Counted from the stretch's first letter, positions 1-8,199 are shown. The stretch: 64,000 bases of DNA from Aldehydirespirator sp965200005 (GCA_965200005.1 OZ241331.1:248001-312000), one strand, 5' to 3'. The notes: generated by a model not told the origin, from the sequence alone. Numbers and translations are program-made.

Positions 1-236
1 CAGCGCTTCGTCTTGGAGAGGGGTCGGGTTTCGGCGACTCGCACCCGGTCACCAAGGTTGAGCTCGTTGCTGGGGTCATGCACCGCTAGGCGGGTGTGGC
101 GCTGCACCGTCTTGGAGTAACGCCGGTGACGGACACGGTCGACAGAGTCAACTATCGCGGTCTTGTCCATGCGGTTAGAGACCACAACACCTTCACGAAC
201 CTTGCGGCGGTTCAGGCGCCCGTTCGAGCTAGTCAC
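1..236 (-). CDS. rpsQ: 30S ribosomal protein uS17 (3' end cut by window)
   Basis: Primary 16S rRNA-binding protein of the small subunit. The minus strand translates to a uS17 OB-fold sequence containing RKVREGVVVSNRMDKTAIV and a later DRVRVAETRPLSKTKRW; the reading frame runs off the window start. I chose GTG at 236 because it overlaps the rpmC stop (TAGTG) and has a G-rich Shine-Dalgarno about 9 nt upstream. An in-frame ATG at 245 lacks a well-placed one. Last visible gene of the rplC-led ribosomal operon, translationally coupled to rpmC. Confidence 0.95.
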   Translation of the reverse strand, partial: MTSSNGRLNRRKVREGVVVSNRMDKTAIVDSVDRVRHRRYSKTVQRHTRLAVHDPSNELNLGDRVRVAETRPLSKTKR

Positions 237-466
237 TATTGCCATCTCCCCCCTGCCATTTCGGCTTCTGCCGCGGCTATCTCACGCGCACGCAACTCGG
301 TGAGTACCCGTGCGATGTCCTTGCGCACCTGCCTGATGCGGGCAGGGTTGTCTAGCTGGCCAGTTGCGAACTGGAAACGCAGGTTGAACAGTTCCTCTTT
401 GTTCTCGGCAAGCCGCTCAATGAGGTCGGTGTCACCTAGTTGGTTGAGTGCCTTAGCGCGCGCCAC
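236..466 (-). CDS. rpmC: 50S ribosomal protein uL29
   Basis: Two-helix protein near the exit of the large-subunit peptide tunnel, next to uL23. The 76-residue product carries the family core ELFNLRFQFATGQLDNPAR. It starts with GTG, which shares one base with the rplP stop (TAGTG), and ends with a TAG that overlaps the rpsQ start in the same way, so all three genes look translationally coupled. Length is slightly above the usual 65-70 residues, with the excess at the Gly/Arg-containing C terminus. Confidence 0.96.
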   Translation of the reverse strand: MARAKALNQLGDTDLIERLAENKEELFNLRFQFATGQLDNPARIRQVRKDIARVLTELRAREIAAAEAEMAGGRWQ

Positions 467-882
467 TAGATGGCCTCCTCACGGGCAACGAAGCGTGCCT
501 TCATGGGCAGCTTCTGGATCGCTCGGGAAATGGCGCCACGGGCAATGTGCTCGTCGTGATACGACAGCTCAAACAAGATCCTGCCTGGCTTCACTACAGC
601 CACCCAGTGATCTGGATTGCCCTTGCCCTTGCCCATGCGGGTCTCTGCGGGCTTCTTGGTAACCGGCTTGTCTGGGAACACGTTGATCCAGACCTTGCCG
701 CCTCTTTTGATGTGGCGGGTCATGGCAACACGGGCTGCTTCAATCTGGCGGGAGGTAACCCAGCCAGGCTCAAGCGCCTGTATTCCGTAATCGCCGTGAT
801 GAACATCCGTGCGGCCCTTGGCGACACCCTTCATGCGGCCGCGATGATGCTTGCGGTGGCGGACTTTGCGGGGCATCAACAT
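466..882 (-). CDS. rplP: 50S ribosomal protein uL16
   Basis: Large-subunit protein at the base of the central protuberance, needed for A-site tRNA positioning. At 138 residues it has the normal length, with the PRKVRHRKHHRGRMKG start and a full-length KPVTKKPAETRMGKGKG loop. ATG at 882 is preceded by GAGGAGGG with an 8-nt gap, which favours it over the second in-frame ATG at 876. The stop shares a base with the rpmC start; rpsC ends 39 nt upstream. Confidence 0.97.
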   Translation of the reverse strand: MLMPRKVRHRKHHRGRMKGVAKGRTDVHHGDYGIQALEPGWVTSRQIEAARVAMTRHIKRGGKVWINVFPDKPVTKKPAETRMGKGKGNPDHWVAVVKPGRILFELSYHDEHIARGAISRAIQKLPMKARFVAREEAI

Positions 883-921
883 CGCGATTGCCCTCCTCGC
901 GCCTGGTCGGCTTCAGATGCG

Positions 922-1821
922 CTAGTCATCGCTGGGCCTGAAGTGGGGGGTCTCGTGATGCTCACGAGTCGAGGCCTCAATGGCTGCTTCCTCGTCGAGC
1001 AGTTTCTCGAACTCGGGATCGCCCTCTGCGATTAGCGGCTTGGGTTCTTCAAGAGCCGCGTCTTCACCAAAGTCACGCCGACGTGCAGCAGAAGACGACA
1101 CGATCTTGCGAGGCCGGGCACCGGGACCTGACGTCCGGCCGGCGGCCATGGCAGCTTCCTTGGAAGCTTTGTCGACGGACTGTGTCTTGTAGGGGAGGAT
1201 GTCACCCTTGTACAGCCACACCTTCACACCGATGCGGCCATAAGTGGTACGTGCCTCACGAAACCCGTAGTCGACATCGGCTCGCAAGGTGTGAAGCGGC
1301 ACACGGCCTTCCCGGTACCACTCGGTGCGTGCCATCTCAGAACCTCCAAGGCGACCCGAGCACTGCACCCGAATGCCTAGGGCGCCGGCACGCTGTGCGT
1401 TCTGTACGGCTCGCTTCATGGCCCGGCGGAATGCCACCCGGCCACTGAGCTGATCTGCCACTCCTTGAGCGATGAGTGCTGCGTCAAGCTCGGGTTGTTT
1501 GATCTCCTGAATGTTGAGTTGCACTCGAGGGTTACCGCTGATCTTGGTGAGACCGGCGCGCAACCTGTCGGCCTCCGATCCACGGCGCCCTATAACAATG
1601 CCGGGGCGCGCGGTGTGAACATCAACACGGAGACGATCTCGCGTCCGCTCAACCTCAACCCTGCTAATGGCTGCGTGAGGAAGTTCTGTCATCAAGTAAT
1701 CGCGGATCTGCCAGTCTTCAATGACGTTGTCCGCATACTCCTTGCGGTCGGCAAACCAGCGGCTCTTCCAATCGGTGGTAACGCCGAGGCGGAATCCGTA
1801 GGGGTTGACTTTCTGGCCCAT
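922..1821 (-). CDS. rpsC: 30S ribosomal protein uS3 with long C-terminal tail
   Basis: Small-subunit head protein at the mRNA entry channel, part of the ribosomal helicase activity. It opens with MGQKVNPYGFRLG and has a KH domain with the GRRG loop (around residues 78-81). The conserved fold ends around residue 215 and is followed by roughly 80 residues that look disordered, first basic (RRRDFGEDAA) and then strongly acidic (EFEKLLDEEAAIEAS). At 299 residues it is much longer than E. coli uS3 (about 230). The ATG overlaps the rplV stop by one base (TGATG). Confidence 0.97.
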   Translation of the reverse strand: MGQKVNPYGFRLGVTTDWKSRWFADRKEYADNVIEDWQIRDYLMTELPHAAISRVEVERTRDRLRVDVHTARPGIVIGRRGSEADRLRAGLTKISGNPRVQLNIQEIKQPELDAALIAQGVADQLSGRVAFRRAMKRAVQNAQRAGALGIRVQCSGRLGGSEMARTEWYREGRVPLHTLRADVDYGFREARTTYGRIGVKVWLYKGDILPYKTQSVDKASKEAAMAAGRTSGPGARPRKIVSSSAARRRDFGEDAALEEPKPLIAEGDPEFEKLLDEEAAIEASTREHHETPHFRPSDD

Positions 1822-2393
1822 CAGTTACGTGCCTCGGTTTCGTCGGATCGGTTGCCTGAGTCGCCCGCCATGGCTCCTTCTGCTGCTCGAAGGGCGTCGG
1901 CCGCTCGTGTGCCCACATCGCCGCCGGCGCCGGCAGCGACAGCCCGCGACCTAGCGACCCGGCGACGGCGAGCCTCAGCAGAACCAACAGCTCCACGAGA
2001 GCCACCGGAGCGCAGCCTCTGCAATGTGGTCGGGTCGAAGCGGCGAACAATCACGGTGATATGACAGCTCCGCTTGCGGATGCGGGTTGCCCGGCCACGC
2101 GCACGCGATCGGAAGCGTCGCAGGGTGGGCCCTTCGTCGGCGAAACAGGCTGCTACGTATAGCTCATCGGAGTCGAGCCCCTCGTTGTGCTCGGCGTTTG
2201 CGATGGCCGACTCAAGCACTTTGCTGACGGGATGTGCCGCGTCGCGCTCGCTGAACGCCAATACCTCCCGGGCATGGTCGCAACTCTTGCCCCGGATCTG
2301 GTTAAGGACCTCGCGAACCTTGTAGGCCGAACCGCGAACGCCTCGGGCACGAGCTTGGGCACCTGGGCCGTCGATGAGCGCTACAGATGCCAT
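1821..2393 (-). CDS. rplV: 50S ribosomal protein uL22 with C-terminal extension
   Basis: uL22 lines the nascent-peptide tunnel through its beta-hairpin. The core is recognisable from AYKVREVLNQIRGK through the hairpin GPTLRRFRSRARGRATRIRKR to HITVIV. About 75 further residues follow, rich in Ala, Arg and Gly, giving 190 residues against the usual 110-115. The extension has no domain I recognise. The gene overlaps rpsC (downstream) by one base and touches rpsS at 2393. Confidence 0.95.
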   Translation of the reverse strand: MASVALIDGPGAQARARGVRGSAYKVREVLNQIRGKSCDHAREVLAFSERDAAHPVSKVLESAIANAEHNEGLDSDELYVAACFADEGPTLRRFRSRARGRATRIRKRSCHITVIVRRFDPTTLQRLRSGGSRGAVGSAEARRRRVARSRAVAAGAGGDVGTRAADALRAAEGAMAGDSGNRSDETEARN

Positions 2394-2671
2394 CAGCGAC
2401 GTGCCCCTCGCTCCTGGCCGGCGTGAAACCGGAAAGTGCGGGTGGGTGCAAACTCGCCGAGCTTGTGACCCACCATCGATTCAGTGATGTAAACCGGCAC
2501 ATGCTTGCGGCCGTCATGCACAGCAATGGTGTGACCGACCATGTCGGGGATGATGGTCGAACGGCGCGACCAGGTCTTTACGACACGCTTCTCGTTGCGT
2601 GCGTTGAGATCATCAATCTTTTTGAGCAGGTGGTCGTCTACGAAGGGACCCTTCTTGAGGCTTCGGGGCAT
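2393..2671 (-). CDS. rpsS: 30S ribosomal protein uS19
   Basis: Small-subunit head protein that contacts uS13 and the A-site finger region. The 92-residue product begins MPRSLKKGPFVDDHL and has the typical RRSTIIPDMVGHTIAVHDGR core. Normal length. It sits between rplB (3 nt gap) and rplV (shares base 2393), as in the standard S10 operon order. Confidence 0.97.
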   Translation of the reverse strand: MPRSLKKGPFVDDHLLKKIDDLNARNEKRVVKTWSRRSTIIPDMVGHTIAVHDGRKHVPVYITESMVGHKLGEFAPTRTFRFHAGQERGARR

Positions 2672-2674
2672 CGC

Positions 2675-3511
2675 CTACCTCCGAGCGCCACGCCTGCGGC
2701 GACGGCGCACAATCATCTTGTCGGATTCGTTGCGGCGGGCTCGGGTGCGACCCTCGGGCTTGCCCCAGGGCGACACTGGATGGCGGCCGCCTGATGACTT
2801 GCCCTCACCACCACCAAGGGGATGGTCAACGGGGTTCATAGCAACACCTCGAGTCTGGGGGCGCACACCCTTCCAGCGGTTTCGCCCCGCCTTGCCGAGC
2901 TTGGTCAGCTCGTGTTCGGAGTTGCCAACCTCACCCACAGTGGCCCGGCAGTCAATCGGGACACGGCGCATCTCGGTGCTCGGCAAACGCAAGGTGGCGA
3001 AGTCGCCCTCTTTAGCGACGAGCTGTACACGGGCACCTGCGCTGCGGCCTATCCGGCCACCAGCACCCTGTCGCATCTCGACGTTATGCACGACTGTGCC
3101 GACCGGAATGAACCGCAGAGGCATGGCATTGCCTGCCCGGATCTCGGCATCTCGCCCGGACATGATCTTGTCGCCGACGGCTAGTCCCTTAGGGGCGAGG
3201 ATGTAGCGCTTCTCGCCGTCGTGATAGTGCAGCAGAGCGATCCGGCAGGTGCGGTTGGGGTCGTACTCGATGCTCGCCACGGTTGCAGGGACGCCATCTT
3301 TGTTGCGTTTGAAATCGATGAGGCGGTAGCGCTGCTTATGTCCACCGCCACGATGTCTAGATGTCTTGCGACCAGCATTGTTACGGCCGCCGGTGCTTGA
3401 CTGCTTCACGAGCAGTCGCCGCTCCGGGGTCGAGCGGGTGATCTCTGAGAAGTCTGACGCCGTCTGGAAACGGCGGCCGGGACTAGAAGGGTTGCGTTTG
3501 CGGATCGCCAT
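2675..3511 (-). CDS. rplB: 50S ribosomal protein uL2
   Basis: Essential rRNA-binding protein for subunit association and the peptidyl transferase region. The 278-residue product has the RNA-binding core (HRGGGHKQRYRLIDFKRNK) and the C-terminal GGGEGKSSGGRHPVSPWGKP with the conserved His of this family. Length is normal. Two bases separate it from the upstream rplW stop, so the genes are tightly coupled. Confidence 0.98.
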   Translation of the reverse strand: MAIRKRNPSSPGRRFQTASDFSEITRSTPERRLLVKQSSTGGRNNAGRKTSRHRGGGHKQRYRLIDFKRNKDGVPATVASIEYDPNRTCRIALLHYHDGEKRYILAPKGLAVGDKIMSGRDAEIRAGNAMPLRFIPVGTVVHNVEMRQGAGGRIGRSAGARVQLVAKEGDFATLRLPSTEMRRVPIDCRATVGEVGNSEHELTKLGKAGRNRWKGVRPQTRGVAMNPVDHPLGGGEGKSSGGRHPVSPWGKPEGRTRARRNESDKMIVRRRRRRGARR

Positions 3512-3513
3512 AA

Positions 3514-3804
3514 TCAGGCCTCGAACAGTTCGATTGAGTCACCCGGCGCCAGCGTGACCAGCGCACGCTTCGTGTGGGGACGGCGTCCAACGGTGTTAGT
3601 GCGGCGGTTCCGTCGCAGCTTGCCCTTGCGCCACAAAGTGTTCACCTTGACTACTGAAACGTCGAAGATGGCCTCGACCGCAGCGCGAATCTCAGGCTTC
3701 GTGGCTTGTGGAGCGACGACGAAGGTGTAGACATCTTCTTCTAGGAGGCTGTAGCTCTTTTCGGAGACGACTGGCCGCAAGATCACGTCTCGGTGGTCAC
3801 GCAT
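3514..3804 (-). CDS. rplW: 50S ribosomal protein uL23
   Basis: Tunnel-exit protein that docks trigger factor and SRP. From ATG at 3804 the product is 96 residues: MRDHRDVILRPVVSEKSY, the YTFVVAPQATKPEIRAAVE helix region and the basic WRKGKLRRNRR loop. The open frame extends 93 nt further upstream, but that part lies inside rplD and is not uL23-like, so the internal ATG is preferred. It overlaps the rplD stop by 8 nt. Confidence 0.95.
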   Translation of the reverse strand: MRDHRDVILRPVVSEKSYSLLEEDVYTFVVAPQATKPEIRAAVEAIFDVSVVKVNTLWRKGKLRRNRRTNTVGRRPHTKRALVTLAPGDSIELFEA

Positions 3805-4501
3805 TCTGGGCCTCCCCGTTACTTGAGCCACTGTCACCGGCGCTGCTGCTGTCAAATGTGCTGGCTGTGCTGTCTGCGCCAGCAGCACTTGCATCACTCA
3901 CGGGAAGCGATTCACGAGTGAACACAATCGTGTCACTGACGAGCACATCGTGAGTGTTGAGCTGTCGTGCGTTGAGGCAATGTGTGGATGCCAGGTTGCG
4001 GAAGCTCTTGTGGGCAGCGATGTCACCGTCGGCAAGCACCACCAGCACCTTGCCCGAAGCGCCGATTGAGTCGAGTGCAGCGGCTGCCTCGCGTGTTTTG
4101 GGCTCAGCGAAACTCCAGGCGTCTACTACAATCACATCACCGCTACGGGCTCTATCTGAGAGTGCCGACGTAAGCGCCAGGCGCTTCATCTTTTTGGGTG
4201 TCTTCTGGCGGTAGCTGCGTGGCTTGGGGCCGTGGGCAATGCCGCCTCCTCGCCACTGAGGCGAGCGTCTTGAACCGTGACGAGCTCGACCCGTTCCCTT
4301 CTGGCGCCAGGGCTTGGCTCCGCCGCCGCGTACCTCGGCTCGACCTTTGGTGTTGTGGGTGCCAGCACGCCGGGCTGCGAGTTGCGCCGTCACAACCTGA
4401 TGCATCACAGCCGCGTTCGGTTCGATGTCAAAGATTGAGGGGTCAAGTGAGACTTCACCAACTGGCTGTCCCGCCTGCGTTACTACCTTTAGCGAGCCCA
4501 C
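3797..4501 (-). CDS. rplD: 50S ribosomal protein uL4 with Ser/Ala-rich tail
   Basis: uL4 reaches into the exit tunnel and in Proteobacteria also represses its own operon. The tunnel loop KGRAEVRGGGAKPWRQKG (about residues 53-70) and the following HGSRRSPQWRGGG region are clear. After the conserved C-terminal domain the protein adds about 30 residues rich in Ser, Ala, Asp and Gly, so it is 234 residues against about 200-210 usually. The last bases overlap rplW. It starts 3 nt after the rplC stop. Confidence 0.96.
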   Translation of the reverse strand: MGSLKVVTQAGQPVGEVSLDPSIFDIEPNAAVMHQVVTAQLAARRAGTHNTKGRAEVRGGGAKPWRQKGTGRARHGSRRSPQWRGGGIAHGPKPRSYRQKTPKKMKRLALTSALSDRARSGDVIVVDAWSFAEPKTREAAAALDSIGASGKVLVVLADGDIAAHKSFRNLASTHCLNARQLNTHDVLVSDTIVFTRESLPVSDASAAGADSTASTFDSSSAGDSGSSNGEAQNA

Positions 4502-4504
4502 GGC

Positions 4505-5143
4505 CTAACCACCCTTGATTGCGTTGCGCACTACGACGGTGGCACCTTTGGCACCCGGCACGGAGCCCCTGACGAGCAACACCTCGGCATCAGCATCTGC
4601 GCTCACAACCTCAAGGTTGTGGGTTGTGACCCTCTGAGCGCCGGCTCGGCCAGGAAGCTTCTTGCCCTTAAACACACGTGAAGGCGTGGCACACTGTCCG
4701 ATGGCGCCGGGCTTGCGATGCACCTTGTGGGCACCATGACCAGCGGGCTGGCCCTTGAAGCCGTGACGTTTCATGACGCCACTAAAGCCCTTGCCCTTAG
4801 AAACTGCGGTGACATCCACGCGCTCTCCAGATCCAAGCAGATCAACAGCGATCCGCTGTCCGACCGAGTACTCGCTCACATCATCAAGTCGCAACTCAAC
4901 GATCTTGCGACCCGGCTCAACCCCAGCTCGCTCAAAGTGTCCTGCTTGTGGACGGTTGAGTCGACCAGGGTCGATCGTTCCGTACGTGACTTGTATGGCG
5001 CTGTAGCCGTCACGCTTGTTGGTCTTGATCTGGACAACCCGGCATGGCACGACGCGCAAGACGGTTACCCCTATAGCCCTGTTGTTGTCGTCCCACACCT
5101 GAGTCATACCGACTTTGGTGCCCACGATCGCCTTGGTGGCCAT
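4505..5143 (-). CDS. rplC: 50S ribosomal protein uL3
   Basis: uL3 nucleates large-subunit assembly and extends a loop to the peptidyl transferase centre. From ATG at 5143 (AGGA about 10 nt upstream) the product is 212 residues, starting MATKAIVGTKVGMTQVW. GVMKRHGFKGQPAGHGAHK and PGAIGQCATPSRVFKGKK identify the central loop. The frame stays open to 5203, but those residues do not match the family. First gene of its operon here, because rpsJ, its usual upstream partner, lies 1.5 kb away beyond an antisense gene. Confidence 0.97.
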   Translation of the reverse strand: MATKAIVGTKVGMTQVWDDNNRAIGVTVLRVVPCRVVQIKTNKRDGYSAIQVTYGTIDPGRLNRPQAGHFERAGVEPGRKIVELRLDDVSEYSVGQRIAVDLLGSGERVDVTAVSKGKGFSGVMKRHGFKGQPAGHGAHKVHRKPGAIGQCATPSRVFKGKKLPGRAGAQRVTTHNLEVVSADADAEVLLVRGSVPGAKGATVVVRNAIKGG

Positions 5144-5346
5144 GGCAGCTTCCTGACATCTGAGGCGCGAACTCTGCTTCACGCGAACGCTCCGCTCGGG
5201 CAAGCCCGGCGGAGCGATGATTCGGTTTTGCCACGTGGTTCCCCTCAGCTAACTCTGGGCTCGGCAGCGGCTCTGCCCATTGAACTAATCTGTTGGGCCT
5301 ACGAGGACATCGATTCGTGTGCGCCAGAAATCCAGCGCGGCAAGCG
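5144..5346 (-). promoter_or_regulatory. Structured 5' leader of rplC
   Basis: The interval 5144-5473 holds no gene. Its half nearest rplC would be a leader of about 200 nt. It contains a strong hairpin at 5188-5216 (CGCTCCGC paired with GCGGAGCG, inner GGG/CCC, short CTTG loop) 45 nt before the rplC ATG. A second small stem (GGCAG/CTGCC) lies near 5270. A ribosomal-protein autoregulatory leader is the natural guess, but no known leader class was recognised. Confidence 0.45.
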
Positions 5347-5405
5347 AGACTACCTGAGTCCCTCGCGTTCACCAACCCTTTATGCCGCCGGGCGCCCAGA
5401 GTCAA
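5347..5405 (-). promoter_or_regulatory. Two candidate promoters for the rplC operon
   Basis: Reading the minus strand, TTGACT (5405-5400) is followed after 17 nt by TAAAGG (5382-5377). TTGGTG (5375-5370) is followed after 17 nt by TAGTCT (5352-5347). Both have SigA-like spacing, and the second fits the TANNNT form of the -10 box. They would supply the promoter needed because rplC is cut off from rpsJ by an antisense gene and a terminator. Predicted by eye only. Confidence 0.4.
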
Positions 5406-5473
5406 CATTCTTGAACTATCTGAGCTATCCATTGGATGACGCAGACCATCTAGCTCCACTACTGTGAACACTC

Positions 5474-6562
5474 GTGAATGACACCGCTGCAATGCCAACC
5501 TGGGTCAAGCGCGCCCTCCTCGGGTTCTGGATCGGAGCACTTGCGCTCTGGTACGTGATCGGGGCAGTCCGATCGCTCGGAAATCTCCTGCTGGTGCTGC
5601 TCGTATCGGTATTTGTGGCCTTTGCCATAGAACCAGCGGTGAACCGCTTCGAGCAGTACGGCATGCGGCGTGGTCTTGCTACGGGACTCACGTTCGTGCT
5701 CGTGCTCGTCATGTTCACCACGTTCTTTGCCCTTGTCGGCACGGCGCTGGCCACGCAAGTCAGCGAACTCGTAGAGAAGGCCCCCGGCTATATCGCCGAC
5801 ATTGAGAGTTGGATCAATAGCACCTTCAACACCAGTGTGAGCTTCCAGCAACTCCAGGAAGAGTTCCTGGAAGGCGGCGGCCTCCAAGATCTTGCCGGGC
5901 GCTTCGCTGACGATCTCGTCAACCTTGGTGCCAGCATCGTCAGCCTGCTGTTTGACGTGTTCACCGGCGCACTCTTCACGTTCTTCCTCGCTGCCGAAGG
6001 ACCCAAGCTGCGCCGTGCAATCGTGAGGGCATTCAGCAAGAAGCACTCAGATGTGATCATCAACATCTGGGAGGTGGCAATGTCCAAGACCGCCGGTTAC
6101 ATCTACTCCCGCTTGCTGCTCGCAGCCCTGTCAGCCCTAGTGCATTGGCTGTTCTTCTGGCTGCTCGGTGTGCCATCGCCGGTTGCGCTCGCACTTTGGG
6201 TTGGCGTGATCTCGCAGTTCATTCCCGCTATCGGTACCTACATCGCAGGCGTGCTACCCGTGGTCGTTGCCATAGTGCATGAGCCCATAACCGGCTTGTG
6301 GGTGCTGCTTGTCATCTTGGTGTATCAGCAGATCGAGAACTACGTCCTCTCACCGCGAATCACCGCACAGACGATGGAGATCCACGTGGCCATCGCGTTC
6401 GGCTCGGTAATCGCCGGAAACGCGTTGCTCGGAATCATCGGTGCACTGCTCGCCCTGCCAGCTGCAGCCACAATCCAGGGGCTGCTCTCAAGTTGGGTCG
6501 ACCAGAGGGCCGAACGCAGGACGGCCGCAGAGGCCGCAGAAGCGCAGCTAGAAGGAGGCTGA
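5474..6562 (+). CDS. AI-2E family transporter (PerM/YdiK type membrane protein)
   Basis: Integral membrane protein of the AI-2E/PerM superfamily; members export small signals or act as Na+/H+ antiporters, and the substrate here is unknown. The 362 residues show an N-terminal pair of hydrophobic helices, a soluble segment (about residues 95-150), then several helices with the family signatures FIPAIGTYIAGVLPVV and QQIENYVLSPRI, and a charged C-terminal tail. The start is GTG at 5474; a later ATG at 5492 is possible since neither has a clear Shine-Dalgarno. It is the only plus-strand gene in the first 33 kb and splits rpsJ from rplC. Confidence 0.9.
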   Translation: MNDTAAMPTWVKRALLGFWIGALALWYVIGAVRSLGNLLLVLLVSVFVAFAIEPAVNRFEQYGMRRGLATGLTFVLVLVMFTTFFALVGTALATQVSELVEKAPGYIADIESWINSTFNTSVSFQQLQEEFLEGGGLQDLAGRFADDLVNLGASIVSLLFDVFTGALFTFFLAAEGPKLRRAIVRAFSKKHSDVIINIWEVAMSKTAGYIYSRLLLAALSALVHWLFFWLLGVPSPVALALWVGVISQFIPAIGTYIAGVLPVVVAIVHEPITGLWVLLVILVYQQIENYVLSPRITAQTMEIHVAIAFGSVIAGNALLGIIGALLALPAAATIQGLLSSWVDQRAERRTAAEAAEAQLEGG

Positions 6563-6589
6563 GCTTCGCTTCAGGGCTTGAAAGCGTAA

Positions 6590-6616
6590 GGCCCTAGAGG
6601 TTGATCCTCTAGGGCC
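6590..6616. terminator. Bidirectional hairpin terminator
   Basis: Perfect 11-bp inverted repeat GGCCCTAGAGG / CCTCTAGGGCC around a 5-nt loop (TTGAT). It lies between the convergent ends of the AI-2E transporter gene (stop at 6562) and rpsJ (stop at 6627). There is no long T tract on either side, so termination strength is uncertain. Confidence 0.75.
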
Positions 6617-6626
6617 CGCTAGATCT

Positions 6627-6947
6627 CTAGGCCTGCTGGACCTTTAGTTCGATATCGACGCCGGCGGGCACTTCGAGGCGCTGAAGCGTGTCGACTGTCT
6701 TCTTGGACGGTTCCAAGATGTCGAGCAGTCGCTTGTGGATATGCATCTCGAAGTGTTCGCGAGAGTCCTTGTCTTTAAAGGGTGATCGGACCACCGTAAA
6801 CCGGTGCTTCTCAGTAGGCAGCGGCACTGGCCCGCTGAACTTGGCCTGAGTCCGCTTGACCGTCTCGACAATCTTCTTTGTCGACTGGTCGAGAATCTCG
6901 TGATCGTAAGCCTTGAGCCGTATCCGGACCCGGTGCTTGGCTGCCAT
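6627..6947 (-). CDS. rpsJ: 30S ribosomal protein uS10
   Basis: Small-subunit head protein that also works with NusB in antitermination. The 106-residue product has RIRLKAYDHEILDQSTKKIV and RSPFKDKDSREHFEMHIHKR, both typical, at normal length. It lies 64 nt downstream of tuf on the same strand and is followed by a strong terminator-like hairpin instead of rplC. Confidence 0.98.
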   Translation of the reverse strand: MAAKHRVRIRLKAYDHEILDQSTKKIVETVKRTQAKFSGPVPLPTEKHRFTVVRSPFKDKDSREHFEMHIHKRLLDILEPSKKTVDTLQRLEVPAGVDIELKVQQA

Positions 6948-7011
6948 GACGCTAACTCAGCAATCCGGTAGCAACTGAACTGAAACTGAAGGACGATCCG
7001 ATCACGGCTAC

Positions 7012-8199
7012 CTACTTGACGATCTTGGTAACCGAGCCGGCGCCTACCGTTCTACCGCCCTCACGGATTGCAAAGCGGAGACCCTCATCCATGGCGATCG
7101 GGCTGATCAACCCGACCTGCATAGCGGTGTTGTCGCCGGGCATGCACATCTCAACGCCATCAGGCAACGTGATCGTGCCGGTTACGTCAGTCGTGCGGAA
7201 GTAGAACTGTGGTCGGTAGTTCGTGAAGAACGGCTTGTGCCGCCCGCCCTCAGACTTGCTCAACACGTAAACCTGAGCCTCAAACTCGGTGTGAGGCGTG
7301 ATGCTCTTGGGCGAAGCAAGTACCTGACCACGCTGGACTTCCTTCTTGTCGATACCACGCAGCAAGGCGCCAATGTTGTCGCCAGCTTCACCCCGGTCAA
7401 GGATCTTGCGGAACATCTCAACACCGGTGCAAACGGTCTCCTTGGTGGGACGAAGGCCCACGATCTCGACCTTGTTGCCGGTGTTCACAACACCCTGCTC
7501 GACACGACCGGTCACAACCGTGCCACGACCCGTGATCGAGAACACGTCCTCAATCGGCATCAAGAACGGCTTGTCAACGTCACGCGCAGGCGTCGGGATA
7601 AAACTGTCGACAGCCTCCATCAACTCCAGGATCCCATCAGCAGCTTCCGGGTCGCCCTCAAGTGCCTTCAGGGCTGAAACACCGATTACGGGGGTGTCAT
7701 CGCCCGGGAAGTCGTATTCGTCAAGCAGCTCACGTACCTCAAGATCAACCAACTCAAGGAGTTCTTCGTCATCGACCATGTCGACCTTGTTGAGCGCAAC
7801 AACGATGCTTGGCACACCAACCTGGCGAGCCAGCAATACGTGCTCACGGGTCTGTGGCATGGGGCCATCGGCCGCAGAGACGACCAGGATCGCGCCGTCA
7901 ACCTGGGCGGCCCCGGTGATCATGTTCTTGATGTAGTCAGCGTGACCCGGCATGTCGACGTGTGCGTAGTGCCGGTTGTCGGTCTCGTATTCGACGTGTG
8001 CGACGTTGATCGTGATGCCACGCTCACGCTCCTCGGGAGCATTATCGATCTTGTCGAACTCGGTGAAGCTTGTGCCCGCGATCCGATCCGAAAGAACCTT
8101 GGTGATAGCAGCTGTCAGCGTGGTCTTGCCGTGATCGATGTGACCCATAGTGCCGACATTGACATGGGGCTTGGTTCGCTGAAACTTCTCCTTGGCCAT
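7012..8199 (-). CDS. tuf: Elongation factor Tu
   Basis: GTPase that delivers aminoacyl-tRNA to the ribosome. All motifs are present: GHIDHGKT (residues 19-26), RGITIN effector region, DMPG (82-85), NKVD and SALK. Length is 395 residues, normal. The usual Cys of the DCPG motif is Met83 here. Gln in the MPQTREH segment and the RFAIREGG segment, both elfamycin-contact areas, are unchanged. The Shine-Dalgarno (AGAGG) is close to ATG at 8199. It follows fusA directly in the str operon. Confidence 0.99.
   Translation of the reverse strand: MAKEKFQRTKPHVNVGTMGHIDHGKTTLTAAITKVLSDRIAGTSFTEFDKIDNAPEERERGITINVAHVEYETDNRHYAHVDMPGHADYIKNMITGAAQVDGAILVVSAADGPMPQTREHVLLARQVGVPSIVVALNKVDMVDDEELLELVDLEVRELLDEYDFPGDDTPVIGVSALKALEGDPEAADGILELMEAVDSFIPTPARDVDKPFLMPIEDVFSITGRGTVVTGRVEQGVVNTGNKVEIVGLRPTKETVCTGVEMFRKILDRGEAGDNIGALLRGIDKKEVQRGQVLASPKSITPHTEFEAQVYVLSKSEGGRHKPFFTNYRPQFYFRTTDVTGTITLPDGVEMCMPGDNTAMQVGLISPIAMDEGLRFAIREGGRTVGAGSVTKIVK

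Noticed and set aside
1465..2064. Plus-strand frames overlapping the ribosomal genes
   Set aside because: They are shadows of rpsC and rplV, which match known proteins along their length.
5230..5320. Sequence resembling a tRNA D arm (TTAGTTCAATGGGCAGAGC, minus strand) in the rplC leader
   Set aside because: No matching acceptor ends, anticodon arm or T loop can be drawn; it is better seen as part of a structured leader.
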